Position numbers and translations under genes: made by a program. From Chionis minor (taxonomy: Eukaryota > Chordata > Aves > Charadriiformes > Chionididae), in the NCBI GenBank assembly GCA_013398295.1, contig VZSF01008943.1, positions 133,963-197,962 of the forward strand: a stretch of DNA of 64,000 bases, in the 5' to 3' direction. The first letter of the stretch is position 1; every line of letters begins with the position of its first letter. Below, piece by piece: positions 22,831 to 36,395 of this stretch. Under the pieces are notes generated by a model, which saw nothing but the letters and a program-made list of their open reading frames with translations, ran no database searches and was not told where the DNA came from.

Positions 22831-25800
22831 TAACGACTTCTGGTTTTAATTATGTGGTTTAAAGTTGCGGGGCTGTTCTCTGCAGCTGTTAGCACTTGCT
22901 GTCTTTTGACAGTTTTGGTTTTAGGTGGTCCATGGGTACTCTCTTCTCCTGAGATGGGGACCTTACTGATGTTCGCAGGAGGCTGCTGTTGGCAGTTTTT
23001 CTGACTAGATGGTAGTTTAGTGTTATGTGAACTGAATTGCCATCACTTTTGCACTGAGCTTAAATTTTCTTTTTTTTTTTTTTTATCTGCTGTTGTTCAT
23101 GAAGTTCACGTACCTATGTGCAGCTCAGGAAAATGAGTCTGCAAAACCCATAACAGCTTGTACCCCGTAGCTGTACTCTGTACTCCATTTATGGGAACCC
23201 AAAATATATTTTCTGCAGCACCATGGCATGTATTCCTTTAAAAGATGATTCTTTTGGGGTCAATGCAGTGGCCAGGCTCTGGTGCGTTGTGCAACCATAT
23301 AGGTATCGGGGATTGAGTTTGGTGGTTGGTCTCTTTCCTTTCAGCTGGCAAGAGATAGAAGCACTAGAGAGGCGGCACACCAGGTGCTGGGGGAAAGAGC
23401 AACTTGCTCGCAGTTGATGATGCCTCTGGCCAGCACCCAGAATGGTCCTGATGAGCTCTGCAAGAGCTGTCTCCAACCCTCTCCAGCTGTGGAGATGGCT
23501 ATTGTGTCTGGCCTTAAGGGAAGGAAAAAGTAAAGAGTGGAAAATTAGAATGTCACGGAGGATAATTGGTCCCGACATAGTTTTAATTTAATTTTTTTTC
23601 AATTAAGGTTTTAGGGTAGCACAAGAAGAAGACAGTAAGCAAGTAACAAAGCCTCATGCCTTGAAGGTGATTAAGGGAATATACTTTGCAAACTGTGAAA
23701 GTATAGGTAAAGTACAGATTGATTTATTTGTTTTTGTGCAATAGATTGAGTCTATCTGTGGTGTGGTTGCTTAACACATATTAAAATCAGAGATTTGGGG
23801 GGTTATTTTGTTGATTTCTCCCAATTTAGGTTTTTAAATCAGAAATGGCATCAAGTTTCCGGGCAAAAAATGATGTTGAAAAGGTTCTTACAAAGAGGTT
23901 TAAAGAAGCTAGAGGTATGATGGGAGAAGCTGGGAACCACAACATACGGTGTGTTAGGGTAATCAGAAATAATTGAGTGAAGGATTTACAAAGCTCTTTA
24001 AAAATCTCTTCTCTTTTCATGTTTAAGAGAACTATTGTGTACATCTTCAGCTCTGACTTTGTTCGCACAACTGTCTTAGTGCAGCTCATAATATTGCCAA
24101 ATGAAAGTGTTTGCAGCAACATTTCTAAAGTATTTTTTCACCAATGTGATGCAAGTCTCTAGCCATACCAGTAAAAAACCACTATAATCAGTCGAAATAT
24201 TTGCCATTTTCCCTCTAAGCTACTATTACTAAATGTCTTTTCACAGTCTAGTATAAATATAACCGAGAAAGCCGATAGTATATGCAGGTATAGGTAAGAT
24301 TGGGATACTGAGGGCTTAACATTGTCTTTGTTTATCCTGTTCTATGCTCAATATTCAAACCACTGTTTTAGAAGGAGTTTTAGCCTTTGGATTAGATGTG
24401 AGAATATGGAATCGCATCAGTTGTCCGTGGGTAATCTGAAGCAGTGACTTTTTTTTTTTTTTTTTGAGACATCTCACCCGTTACTCTGTCTCATTATCTT
24501 GTAGCCAAATAGTATATTTTAAAGAGCAGCAACGTGTTACAACAAGACGTTCTTAAGAACATGGACCTGCAAACAAGTTCCAGTAAGGTAAGGAAACGTG
24601 GAAATTTACTGACTGAATGTATCAGTGGCTTTGCTTTAACAGCCTCTGGGCAGAATCTTACCCCTTGCACAGCAGGAGCAGTAAACTACACTTCTTTTAT
24701 TGTATTGAGGGTATGTAAGGGCATAAGGGTAGTAAAGTGGAATAGTTGGCATTAGTTCTCACTGTGATTTACTTTCTGGGAAGTCTGCTGTTTGCTTGTT
24801 CTTGGTGGCAATTTCTCTTCCACAAAGTTTTGGGAGGGTCTGAACTAAAACGCATGTGAAGAGCGGTCCAAAAGTAAATAACAGGTTTTTCAGGTCTATC
24901 GACTGTGTAAAGTTGCATTTCTTTAACTCACACGAGTGGTTGTGACCGGAGTTCATGTCGCTTGAGGGAGTGGAGAAGGAAGTAGGTTGTGAAAAGTTAG
25001 TGGTCCTGACACGACTTGCGATGAAAACGGGGCAATGGAAGTTTGTCGTGTGCCGTGACAGCGTGAACGGTTTCCCCCCAAAAAGGAATCTTAAGGCAAA
25101 CTATGTTGAAAGAAAATTATCCAGGTAACTGTTGTCTGGAGTCAGACACTCTTTCCTCTTGGACTGAAAACATGTAAAACTTCCTGAGTATGGGTGTACA
25201 TCAGTGTAAAGAAAAGCATCTCATTTTGCAAACGTTTTTTGGTCTGAGCAGCTGGAGTTTTCCTAGGTTATCTTGTTCCCGTGTGCGTAGTCTCAGAAAA
25301 GCAAAACAATTTGTATGCTCCTGTCTGCGCTATGAAGCTCCAGGCAAAATGCCTCCAGCGCTCCTCTGGGGCAGTGATACTCCATGTGGTGCCCAAAAGG
25401 CCCATAAATTATTTGCTCACCTATTTTGAATACTCACTGCTTCAGCAAATGGGACCCTGTACAAAGCTGATGACATTGAGGTATTTCATATAACCTTGTA
25501 GTTTCATTCTTTGGTTCTCTCAACATTTTGAATTCCAATTGTCTTGCCTATAATTTAAAAGTTGTTTTAGAGTGGGAACGTGAAAAACAGCATCCTTGCA
25601 GAAATTTGTCGGTAAAATTCTCACTAAAAGACAGATCAGAGCACAATTTGAGACACTAAAACTAGGTTTTGGGAGGGTTCTTTTCCCTTTTTTAATCAGG
25701 GCAAGTTATGTCCTAGGACTTGCAAGTCTAAAAACAAATTAAGCACATCACAGGAGTAAGAAAGTACAATGTAAAATTGCTGTCAGCACAAAATACATGT

Positions 25801-28800
25801 TGTTCACATAAATCTCTAGGAGTCCTTTCAGGGCTCAGTTAAAGAAAAAAAAGTTGTAATGAGAAGGTAATGATCAGCTAAGGTACCAGCTTCATAATGC
25901 ACCAGATATGTGGCTTTTTTGTTTCAAATGGTATTTAGTGCTGATCAGAATAACACAGATAGAACTCAATGTAATAACTAGATCGCTTCTGTTTGGTGTC
26001 CTGGACTCTTACATTTAGCAGAACAATTTCACCACAAATGGTATTTTAACTCTGGGTGATTCACATTTTAATTGAAGTCTAAATTTTCTAACTAAGCTAT
26101 CATTATAGAAAGTTCACTGAAGTGCATTTCCATTATGTGAACTGCAGCATTCTGGGGCTGCCTAGCTCAATGGAGAATGATAAATTTAGTGTCAAAATGC
26201 TTGGTTTATTACCTTGAGGGTACGGAAGGATTCACAAATAAAGCAAATTTCATAACATGGCCTAAATAATATAATAATTTCATGGAAAAAGGAGGGCTGG
26301 GGGAGTTTCCTCAGGACTGATTTGTTGGCCTTTTATGTAGAACTGGATAAAGAAGATGTGTTATGGAAGTGGTGCAAGTTGACATAACTGGCTTTTATAA
26401 CAGAGGCTACAACAGATTTAAGATCTCTGATCTGTCAACTGTATCATGGAATTTTTGGAAGGTTTCCAGTTATTTACCCAAATTAATCCTAAGGACTTCA
26501 TCTACTATTTGTGAATATTGTTTTGAGATCAGAATTTTTTTCTGGTGTGTTTCATTTATGACTAAGGTTTGATTAACAGAAAACTTTGTCCACATAAGTG
26601 TCTCCGTAATAGTCCAGATACTTGACTTGAGAATTCTGGTAATATACAATTTGAAAGTATCCTAGATATGGAGAGAGACAGGCTGTTCTCTGCTTTTATC
26701 TTTTTCAATGCCTTGGCTTCATGTCTACTCTTTTCTGTATTTCCTGCCCGCTGTTATACTTCTAATGATTGTAAAGTTGTAGATCTCCAACCCAAATTTC
26801 CTCAGCTAGATGCTGTTGCCTGCTCAACTTCACAACATTTCTACTGATCTCTTCTTCTTCAAGAGAAAGGGAAACACCATTTGATACTGCATTTGAACTC
26901 AGATTTTACCTAGAGCTCAAGAGAAGCAAGGACTCTTATCTGACTGAGCTCATAAGAGATGATATCATCAGAGAGCAAAAAAGATTTACACTTGTTGCCT
27001 TTTAGTCTTTCCCTCTTTTCTTTTATCTGCATTTAAGTTGGTATCATTAATGTGGAAAAGAAGTTTCTGTGATCTGAATTTTTCTCACGAAGAGAATGGG
27101 GCGAACGCAGGGGGAGCTTTCAGGAATTTAGATTGTGTTATTGCAAGGGTTTATAGCGTCCGGGGGCAGACACGTGGTGCTGGTACAGAGGTCCAGATGA
27201 TGTTGTCATATCTCCACAGGTTGAACTAGGTAGCTCTGTGAACACTTGACTGATGCTATAAATGCTTGGGAAATCAAATGGTGATGGCTTTATTAAAACC
27301 TGTCACAGGTAACCTCATTTGTATAACGCTGGTGTATGGTCCTGTTTAGGCTGTGTCCTCACTTTCTGGTGGAAATCAGTTCTAGAATTGCTAACAGTTA
27401 ACCAATTCATGCTTCCTTCTGAAATACTTGAAGATCTTTTGGTGACCTCTTACGCTGCATGGTGTGTTGGAGACACTCTGGAACTTGCCAGTGTGACGCT
27501 GTCCGTGTGGTTACGTACTCAGGCATAAAGGGTCCTTCCAGGGAAGAAAGTCCCAAGGTTTGGACTAATCTTGTTACAACCCTGAAATCCAAACAGTGAC
27601 TTAAAACACAATTGCCTCTTAGGCCAAATGTTTATTCCTCTGTCACGGGGCTTCCAGTTATGTACTTTGCATCTTGCATGTGAGCCGCACACGTGTCCGT
27701 CTGTGTAGCAGTTACAGGTAACTGTGAAGTGTCTTCTCTTACCCGTGTGCCCAGATTAGCCTTTGTGGTAAATTTGCTCGTTTGCAAGTTAACGTAACTA
27801 CAGAGTTTTAAACAGTGTAATTTCATTATTACCATCAGCCTAATGAAGCATAACTTCAGATGATACTTCTTGCAAGTGAGAGCTCTCGCTTCCAGTGGCA
27901 CTCGCCTCTCCGTCCAAACCAAAGCAATTACACTGAGTTATACTTCGTATGTATAACCACACAATTACTTCCAGAAGGCAGCTTCAAAAGTCATCGTCTT
28001 ATGCCAGAGTAGTCTGTGTAATGCAGATCTACTGTACATATTAGCTCTACCTCTTTTCTCTAGCAACACCAGCTCTATCAGTCTCTTTACTTTGGGTTTC
28101 TCTGCCTAAAGCTTCTCAAAATTGTAAAGCTTAGAGCAGAAGTGCTCACTAATTGGGTATATTGTAAGCGGAGAAAAACCTCATTAAAATTGAAGAGTTA
28201 TTTGTGGATGTTGAAAAAGAAATTGAACCCTTGTAGCCAGAGTTCGCTGCATCAGTATTTTAATTTATAGGTGGCTTGGTCCCACATATAAGGGGCAGTC
28301 TGGGTCACGCCTACAGAAACTTCATGGTAGCTGCTGCTGCTTAATCAAGAAAGGAGATGATGCACTAACAATGGAGCCACTTTTTTTTTTCCTGTGACAG
28401 AGCGCTGTTTACAAGATCCACAATTCTCCAAGGGTCTTGGCATAATTTCTTTTTTTTTTTAATACATCAGGGAAGTTGGTCAGTTTGAGATAACTTTTTA
28501 TTACTGAAGCACCACAGAGATCCAGACTGAATTGAAAAAAATTTATTAGCGCGCCTGTATGTTGGAGCACAAAAAGGGTGAATTTGGGAATAATTCCAGA
28601 CCAAGTGTCTTTCAATACCTTCATTCAACTATCCTGTGACCTTATAGCTCGAGTGCAAATACTTTCATATCCAAAGGATGAAAATCAAATATAAGTAAAG
28701 GTTGAATAAGACTTCAGATAGGTTTAAAAAAAAGATAAATCGGAGAATAGGAGAGGAAATAATAGGAGAATAACTATAAATCAACTGTAAATCCTTGAAT

Positions 28801-31759
28801 TATAATGCTCCTAGTTTTCTTTACTTTTCTCAGCAGGTCACTTGGACTCCCATTCACTTTTTTCTCATACAAAAATACATGTTTGAGTTATACTTACTAG
28901 GTGAGGGGACCCACATTCCAAGGACCTTTCTCTGGTGGCTCCTGAGAGAAGTTAAGTACGAATATCAGCTTTATCACAAAGAACTTGTAGGAAGGTATCA
29001 ATTTTTTCCAAAACAAAATTGTATTAGTTTGAGGCATGGAAGGTGGCTGCTTTTGATACGATGAAGATTCAGTGAGAAAACATTTTTCAAGCCTTACATG
29101 TACATTAAATATGTGCGATCAGTGTTTCTTGAGATATTGTTTTAAAAATGAAAATCCCAACAGTGTAATACGAGTCTGTATTTCCCTTGTGTACTCTATT
29201 TTACAGGGTGTGCCCAGCAACCTGCAAGAAGCCCAGAGGTCATTTCATTAGCTGGTCATTTCATGGCTGCGAGACCCAGAAATGGTTTGAGGGTGTGATC
29301 TTCATGGATGGGAAATTATGTCCTTGGTTCTGTTCTAAGGAAACTAATTTTTATTGGACGAGTGAGACAGAGCAGTGCATGAGATTTTAACTGAAGGTTG
29401 TTCTAGTTAGATTTCCTTAATGTTGTTGGGATTTTTGTTTGTTTTCTTCTTAAATTGTTAGTTTCTTTTTCAGTTGGATTTGGTGAAAAATGTTGCACTA
29501 ATATCTAGATATATTTCATAAGAAAATGAATACCAAAAATAAAATTAGAGATTAACTAGCTCTTCTTAGCATTGAAACTAGTTCACATAAAATTCTAAAT
29601 AGGTCTTCCACCACTGAAACAGAGACTCTAATTAACTGAACTGTGTAAATTAAACATATATAAAAGGAAGATACCTCCATCAGACTTAAATTTGTAAATG
29701 AAGTTTTCCATAATTAATAAATAATAATATATATTTATTATAAAATTGATTGTGTTATGCTTGCATTAAGAAATATCTTGGTCTTCAGTATACCAAGAAA
29801 AAAGTGAAGACTTTACCACTCTCAGTGTTCAAGGACAAGACTCTTCTCTCCATGCGATTAGAACTTCTCTAGAAAGGTTTTATTCATTTTACGCCTCTGC
29901 AGCTAAATTACAGTTTTCTTGAAGAAAAATTACCTGCTGTTCCTTGCATCATATTATGTCCCTAGGGTGGCCCAGCCTTGGTTTCTCTTTGTTGACTAGT
30001 GCCGCAGTGTGATCATGAGTCGTTTAGGCTTGATTTGAAGAGCACTGAAGCCAGTAAGATCCTGGATCAGGACCTCATTAAAAACAGTCACTAGAGTATC
30101 AATCTATAAAAGGTTCAAATGCTACTGTTTATGATAGCGATACCACATTTTTACTTAGTGCTAATATCATCCTATATTTCTTTTCCGAAGAGCAATAAGA
30201 AATTTCCGTATCATTGAAAACTCCTGTAATGTTGTGTTCTTTTCTTTCTCTTTTCACCACCTACCTTTGGTCTAAAAGATGGAAATATATCCATCCGGTA
30301 TATCTGTGCACATGTCCAGAGATTTTAAGAGTATTTTGTCTAACTAAAGTTTATGAGAGAGAAAACTCCTTTTGTTTGCATTGTTTAAGGCCAGAAAAGA
30401 GTATGTAGCCTGACCTTCTGTAAATGTCAAACCTTAAGAGTTCCTGAATTGTTCTTTGCTTCTAACAGAAAACATGCAGTCATTCCTGTCACTGTTAGAA
30501 TTGCTATGGCTTCTGATGGGTTGTCCCAATAGCTCATTAACTTAGTTAATTTCACTTCCAGGCTAATTTACCATCCTCAGCCTCCATGTAGTTTTTCTAT
30601 TGGGTGACAAAATTATGTTGCTAACGTTTTGTTCTCGAAATTCACGTAGCGTTCTGTGCAGATGCCATTGTAGAGGTAGTGCAAGCTTGTGAATAGAATG
30701 GTAGACATTCACATACTACAACCTTTTCAGAACCTTGAAAATGGATACACGTACTTGCTGCCCATGAAACAATTACCTTATTTTGACAAATATAATTTGT
30801 GATCACACAGGCCAGAGCATAGAGCTAGTAGATAGTTAAATGTAATTAATCCTTCAAATAATTTTTGACAAGTAGATTAAAAAATTTGCAGTCTGATTCT
30901 GTGTTATGTCTTTTAATCTATTCGTTGATGTAAACAACACAGCACCTGTAGCATAAGTGGTACCTGCTCATCATACAGTGTGCGCGAGTGTATGCTTGTG
31001 TGATCCGTTACTTTTCCAAGCTAGCAGAGATGGTGGATTCCTGGCTCTCCATTATATGCCTGGCAGTTCGTAACTCTGAAAATAGGACATGCTTCTCAAA
31101 GACGGAGTAACAGAAAAAACAATATTGAAAATGTACATGGATGAATCTCTCTTTCTGAGGGCAGTCATGAAATATTTAGTAATATTTGACCAGTCAGTCA
31201 GGCTGCACCACTGATTTGACCATCCATAAGCTGTAATTAAGCAGCACAAGCTGACAGGCAGTGCATTTCTATAAGCATATTGCACATCTCAGATGCCTTT
31301 GAGATAATTAGGCTTTCAGACTGCTCTCTCTTTTTACTCTGGCCCCGTAGATTCAGAATTGATTTAACTTTCAGCAGTTCCTTACCTCTGCCAGGTGCAA
31401 TTATATTTCCATTCTTTGCAAATAAAAGAACATCTCAAAGTATTTAATGTTTCTTTTTTTGGGTCTCAGAATCAAACTGGTTTATGTGGCAACAAAAGAA
31501 ATAGTCTTGAAAACCACTGCATGAGTCTGTGGCATTCAAGGAAAGAAGTTAAATATGGCTGGTGTTATACGTTCCCCAGGCCTTCAATATAAAGATGTGT
31601 TTCCAAGGAGGAATGCTGCTGACATACAATCCAACTCATGCAGTTATTATTTTTTTTATATATGTCTGTGTATATATATCTCTCCCTTCATTGAGAGCAT
31701 CCTATGATGCTTTATAGCAAGTGTGAATTACAAGCTGTGGATAGTAGCTTGACTACTGC
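22831..31759. other. Long AT-rich noncoding stretch
   Basis: No gene, RNA gene or identifiable mobile element is seen. Homopolymer T runs lie at 23070-23084 and 24449-24465, with further T runs near 28381 and 28450. AT-only text with TATTTATT-type inverted repeats lies near 29710-29745. A segment at 24505-24587 is bounded by good splice-like signals but has no open frame through it (see findings). All open frames are below about 130 codons and unrecognised. Confidence 0.5.
24449..24465. repeat. T homopolymer (17)
   Basis: An uninterrupted run of 17 T. It could be the polypyrimidine part of an acceptor whose AG lies at 24503-24504, or the antisense of an old poly(A) tail. Confidence 0.85.
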
Positions 31760-32160
31760 ATTATAGGAGCCCTGAAGGTGAGAGCTGGAATTTAGGGAGG
31801 GCATAAAAAAAGGGGAAGAGGCCAGCAGTGTTGCAGCTCAGGCATGGGCAAATCCTTTCCCGGTAGGGTGAAGCTGGGATCTGCGCTGGCAATATTCCAC
31901 TGGTGATGGAAGATCTGGGAGAGAAACAAGAATCTGGAGTCACGGAGATCCCTTGCTTTTTTGGCACCTACATCGTGAGTGAAGTAAGTGCGGAGGGAAT
32001 GGGTGGATCCAGGAGCAGGAGTGGAGGAAAGTGCTGTGACCCCAAGGAAGCTTGCAAAGGACTTGGAAGCTGTGGCTTTCTGGGACCTAAGCACGGTGTA
32101 GCAGCAGTGATGGGAAAGTCGATGGTGATGGGGAATTGTCTTTCCAAACACTAGAAAATT
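31760..32160 (+). other. GC-raised patch with short open frames
   Basis: The composition rises above the surroundings, purines dominate the + strand, and frames of 83 codons (+, 31903-32154) and 147 codons (-, 31792-32235) are open. Neither is recognised. A GTAAGT word at about 31985 resembles a donor, but no matching acceptor or domain supports an exon. Confidence 0.25.
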
Positions 32161-33524
32161 AGAATGGTATACGGGTAGATTTTGGAAAAAGCTAACCAAA
32201 GAACAACAAAGCCTATAGCTTTTAAAAGACTTCAAAGTCTCTTGCAGGTTACTTCTGAGTTATGGAAAATGCAGTCAATTTTGTGAATGTTTCTTTAAGT
32301 TTATCTCTTCACCAGCTAAAGAATATATTACTGTCCATACTTATTTTAAAACTACCCTGATCAGAGACTGAAAACCATCATAGAACATTTTGTCTTCCCA
32401 AAATCTTCTTATAAGGGACCAAGACTTATTTTCACTCCTTAAATTACTGTGGCTTATATGCAAGACCAGATATGGACCTGGTTTAAGTAGGACTGTTGTC
32501 TTTTCTGTTGAAGTTAACTAATTTCCAGTCTCAAGAGACAAAAAATAATCATACTGAAACTCAAAAACTGTGGATGTACAATAACAAGTTCTAGATGAAC
32601 ATCTTATTTTTACAGGGTAGTGGGTATGGTGTTATTACTGTCCCAGAATCAATATCAAGAGGAGTAAATGCCTTATATTTTTGTCTGCCTTATTTTCTTA
32701 TCTAATTATTTTGCTTTAAAAACTAAGAATTAATGTAGCTAGTAGAAAAAACAGTCAGCTAGTAAGGCTTTGCCTTTCTAGTTACATGAATTTTCACAGA
32801 GCACAAACTTTGAAGGTAAATAGTGTAATTTCTTAAGAAAATTTGAAAAGCTAACAAGCATAAGAGACCATTTGGACAATAATTTGCGGTTGTATTTATC
32901 AGAAGGAAAGAAGTTTCCCATTTAATATTTTGACAGGGATAGTAAGCAGACCAAAGGTCTGAACACAGAACTGACAAATACAGGCCTCGTTGATGTCTGC
33001 GTTGTAAATCCTAGAAGGGACAATCTGTTTTAGTTAAGCTTTTGAGCACACTTTGAATGTAATTTTAGTGCACAATAAAAATGAATGCTCTGTTTTCCAA
33101 ATGCATCTGCTGAGCTTGAGTTTCCATACCAGATGGCTTTATATTATGTTAAAACTCAACATACAGTATGACAGTGTTCATTGGATCTGCTGAAAGTGAC
33201 CTTGCATTTTTTTCCATGTGAGCACAAAATACGACATTTATTCATTTTGACATGCCAAAATGTTGGTCTTTCTAGTTTGTTTTCATATTCTGCTTTACCT
33301 GGTTTTAAGGGTTAGTTGTTTTTTGTGGTCAGAAGTGTGCAGTATTTCTGCTTTAAAGAGCAATTCAGATACAAACGGTAACAAAAAAGCATATAATTCT
33401 TGTACGCTATGTAGAAAATATATATCCCTAAACACTGTGCACGAATCACACCTAGGCTTCCAATTGTGTCTCTGAATTTTGAATTTTTCAATTTGCATCT
33501 GGCTGATGCTCATTCATTCCTGAG
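32161..33524. other. AT-rich noncoding stretch
   Basis: Unique AT-rich DNA. I see no gene, repeat family or RNA in it. Confidence 0.55.
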
Positions 33525-33640
33525 CTTCCTCCACCCTCGCGCTATGCCGTTGCGCCCGGGCAAGCTCTGACCTAAAGGCGTCGCCACCCTTGTCATTAAA
33601 AGCGATGCTTTTGGATGGGAGTCAGCTGGCGTCCGCTGGC
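33525..33640. other. Short CpG-dense islet
   Basis: About a dozen CpGs within roughly 115 bases (for example CTCGCGC, GTTGCGCCCGGGC, GGCGTCGCC) sit in AT-rich DNA, about 350 bases before the CR1 copy at 33986. A 135-codon minus-strand frame (33510-33917) spans it and is unrecognised. It may be a remnant of a GC-rich mobile element or a small regulatory islet. Confidence 0.3.
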
Positions 33641-33985
33641 TTGACCTCAGTTTTCCTTCTGCAAAGACTCTGTGGACAGAGCAGTGCCTAAAATGGGACT
33701 TGTGAGTAAAGCCTGGGCTCCACCTTGCAGATGGAACCTTGATGAAAGATGAAATGTCAGCACGTCGTTGACGTTTGTATGATTTGTGCCGCCTCCTACA
33801 CTGGAAACTCGGCAGTCCTGCAGAGCTGTAGATATGCAAAGCATGTGCAAAATGCTCCCTTTTTGATTGTTTTTCTTCTATCTGCTTTAGAATGGTGAAT
33901 GACAATCCAAGCTGCACGGCAGCTGTGAATCTCTAATTATATACTTATTTTCACAGCCCTGTCCTCTGAAGCTTGACCGTTCTTT

Positions 33986-34220
33986 AAAAGCAGGGTGGAT
34001 TTAGGTTGGATATTAGGAAAAACTTCTTTACCGAAAGGGTTATCAAGCCTTGGAACAGGCTGCCCAGGGAGGTGGTGGAATCGCTGTCCCTGGAAGTATT
34101 TAAAAGATGGGTAGATGTGGTGCTGAGGGACGTGGGTTAGGGGTGGTTTTTTTGGCACACGTTTACGGTTGGACTCGATGATCTTGAAGGTCTCTTCCAA
34201 CCCAAGTGATTCTATGATTT
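33986..34220 (+). mobile_element. CR1 LINE, 5'-truncated 3' end
   Basis: The segment shows successive landmarks of the avian CR1 3' end: GGATATTAGGAAAAACTTC, GGAACAGGCTGCCCAGGGAG, GTGGTGGAATCGCTGTCCC, GTGCTGAGGGACGTGGGTTA, TTGGACTCGATGATCTTGAA, CTCTTCCAACCCAAGTGATT and the tail CTATGATTT. It is the longest CR1 piece here. It starts inside the end of the reverse-transcriptase unit or in the 3' untranslated part, as most CR1 insertions do. No intact reading frame remains. An 87-codon minus-strand frame over it is only the antisense of the repeat. Confidence 0.93.
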
Positions 34221-35990
34221 ATAAGCCTGGTAACCTGGTAAGGGCAAGGGGTGCTTCTGAGCAGATGTGGATGTAGAGCGGGTTGTCTTTGCCTTCCTTT
34301 GTGGCCACCAGGTGCTGATAACAATTCATTTCCCCTGACCTTTCGTCTGTAAATATGCAGGGCAAGGATGAAGTGCTGCTCTGGTTTCCCTTTGGTGCTT
34401 CTATTAATTGAACCGTATTTCCCACCTACAGATCATACAGGCTGCCTATTTCTTGGTGACTTAGGTAATTTGCATTTAATTGGTCCGGCTGTTTATTAAT
34501 CTGATTCTTTTTTTTTACGGTTTCCAACCTCTTTCTGTCTCAGTTATCAACAATCACTGCTATGTTAATGCTCACAGCATTTCTGAAAGGTGGAGGAAAT
34601 GTACAATACTTTATTTTGATGCTTGAGAGGTAAAAACACCTCACTTGTCACCAACTGCACAGAAATCTGTTGAGGATGGATTACCCATGTTCTAGGACAG
34701 TTTCCTAACTACTGAATCCTCTGGTTTCTTCCTAGCAGTAGAATAATTTTTTATATACGAATATAATGTATATAAGCTATGTACATTTTAATATTTAAGT
34801 ATTTTGTGTGACCCGAAAATTGTTCTTATTATTTTTTCACTCTTAAGTGAATGTTTGCTTACAATAAAAACACTGTGATAGTATTTGAGCTACTGAAATT
34901 ACTCTTTTAGCTTAAAAATAGGCATGTTTTAGAAAGAGAAGTAACATCCAAAGAAGCTGGGGAACAGCTATATGCGGTGACTCATTAAATATTGTTCCGT
35001 TTCTCTGCACAGCAGACTTCATTAAAATTTGAGATTTGAAAGCTTAATTTCCTCAATGTCCTTTTGAAAGCCTCTATGACAGCGTTGGCTTCTGACTTTC
35101 CTTGTTGAACTTGGTCGCCGATTTAGCGGGTGTGTGGCAGGTTATCTCTGTGAGCTTCTTGTAGCTTCCCGACATTAAGCCCAAGTGAACCGGAGACAAC
35201 AGTGATTGAGACTGGCAGTTTGTTGGCTGGTTTTCGGTTGCGTTTCACTGAAGTCAGTGTCATTTCATAGCTTCTAACACCTTTTAGCCGGGAACTTCTG
35301 TGTTAGTTTTGGCAGCAACTTGTCTTTTGCGTTTTAGTCTGGTCCCTTATCTGCGTTGTGTCACTGTTACTTAATTAGTAACTTAAAATTCACACAGAGA
35401 CACGGACAATATTCTGACTGCTAACACTGCCTGCCATGCCTTAATCTAAGGGTTCGTGGGCTTAGTCATGGTGACGCACAAAGAAGAGGACACCTCTACT
35501 AGTTCCATTTTCTTTTCCTTGTTCTGATGTGTTCAGCTGCTTAAAAAATACTGAAAGATGCGTGAAGTGGTTTTCTTTGTTAAACAATTCTCACATTCCT
35601 ACAGGCCACCTGGTAAATCACAGATGGAATAGTAAGAATGCCAACGGCAGGTACTGTAGAAATTCTTGTTCATTGAGCAAAAAACTGTCGAGCATCTCTA
35701 TAATAACAAGTTAGTCACTATATTGTAATTTTGTATTTGGACCAATTCAAAAGTTTGTTGGACGCATTTTTTTCTCTTTTCCATTGCACGGGTAGATTTT
35801 GCTCCCCAAAAATATCTACACAGCATTCTCACAGAATGGGGAAAGTGGAATGATGCTGGATAACGAGCACAAGCCTTTTTAGACTTCAAAAACAAAGAAA
35901 CTCCAATTTGTTAAATGACAGCAGTTACCATGTTCAATTTTAGGCTGGATTTGTTGGTTTTTAAGAAACTGTTGAATGCAAGTACTTTTT
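34221..35990. other. AT-rich noncoding stretch
   Basis: No gene is seen. TATATAC and GTATATA form a short inverted repeat near 34752-34776. The text CACTGAAGTCAGTGTCATTT near 35248 resembles the play on 'attgacttcaatgg' found in old amniote repeats, but it is too short to assign. Confidence 0.5.
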
Positions 35991-36395
35991 TGTAACAGTT
36001 ATGGCAAAAAGAAAGACAAAGTAACAGCAAAAAATGGTAGAACTGGGTTGCCACTTTATTTGCTAACAGATCAGAAAACTATGCAGCAGTAACTCAGCCC
36101 TGATTTGTATCCTGGCAGAGAGCTACAAATAGCATGTTTTGTCATCTCAACACTGTTGATAGAAGGTCAATGAGGACAAGAGGGACAAGCAGGAGGGAGG
36201 TCCTCTCTGTTATGGGGTTTTAGGACCCCCAGACTCTTTCATTCACCTTCTTCAAAGGCTATTTTCTGTTGAGCTCCTCCCAGTGTACCGTGCCAAGGAA
36301 ATGTGTAGGTGTAAACAATTATATGCTTGGGAAGGTGGGGGTATTTCTGGACTCAAATTCACAGCTGTTTGGAAAAAATGGTTAAAATTGTAACA
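35991..36395 (-). mobile_element. Probable solo LTR of an endogenous retrovirus, antisense
   Basis: Read on the minus strand, the segment contains AATAAAGTGGCAACC (complement of 36046-36060), a polyadenylation signal followed by sequence shared with the LTR-like piece at 58344. A second shared word lies 35-36 bases away in both. Proposed ends are TGTAACAGTT at 35991 and AATTGTAACA ending at 36395, which are near-inverted copies of each other, as LTR ends should be. TTTT flanks both sides (35987-35990 and 36396-36399), a possible target duplication, though weak because it is a T run. The implied length of 405 bases suits an LTR. The shared block is the firm part. The outer ends are inference. 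Confidence 0.5.

Noticed and set aside
22323..22895. 190-codon minus-strand open frame, the longest in the window
   Set aside because: Its middle is translated CpG-islet DNA rich in P, G, R and A. The ends lie in AT-rich DNA, and no domain or family is recognisable. Low stop frequency in GC-rich text explains it.
33510..33917. 135-codon minus-strand frame
   Set aside because: It spans a CpG islet and has no recognisable motif or splice context.
33937..34200. 87-codon minus-strand frame
   Set aside because: It is the antisense of the CR1 copy at 33986-34220.
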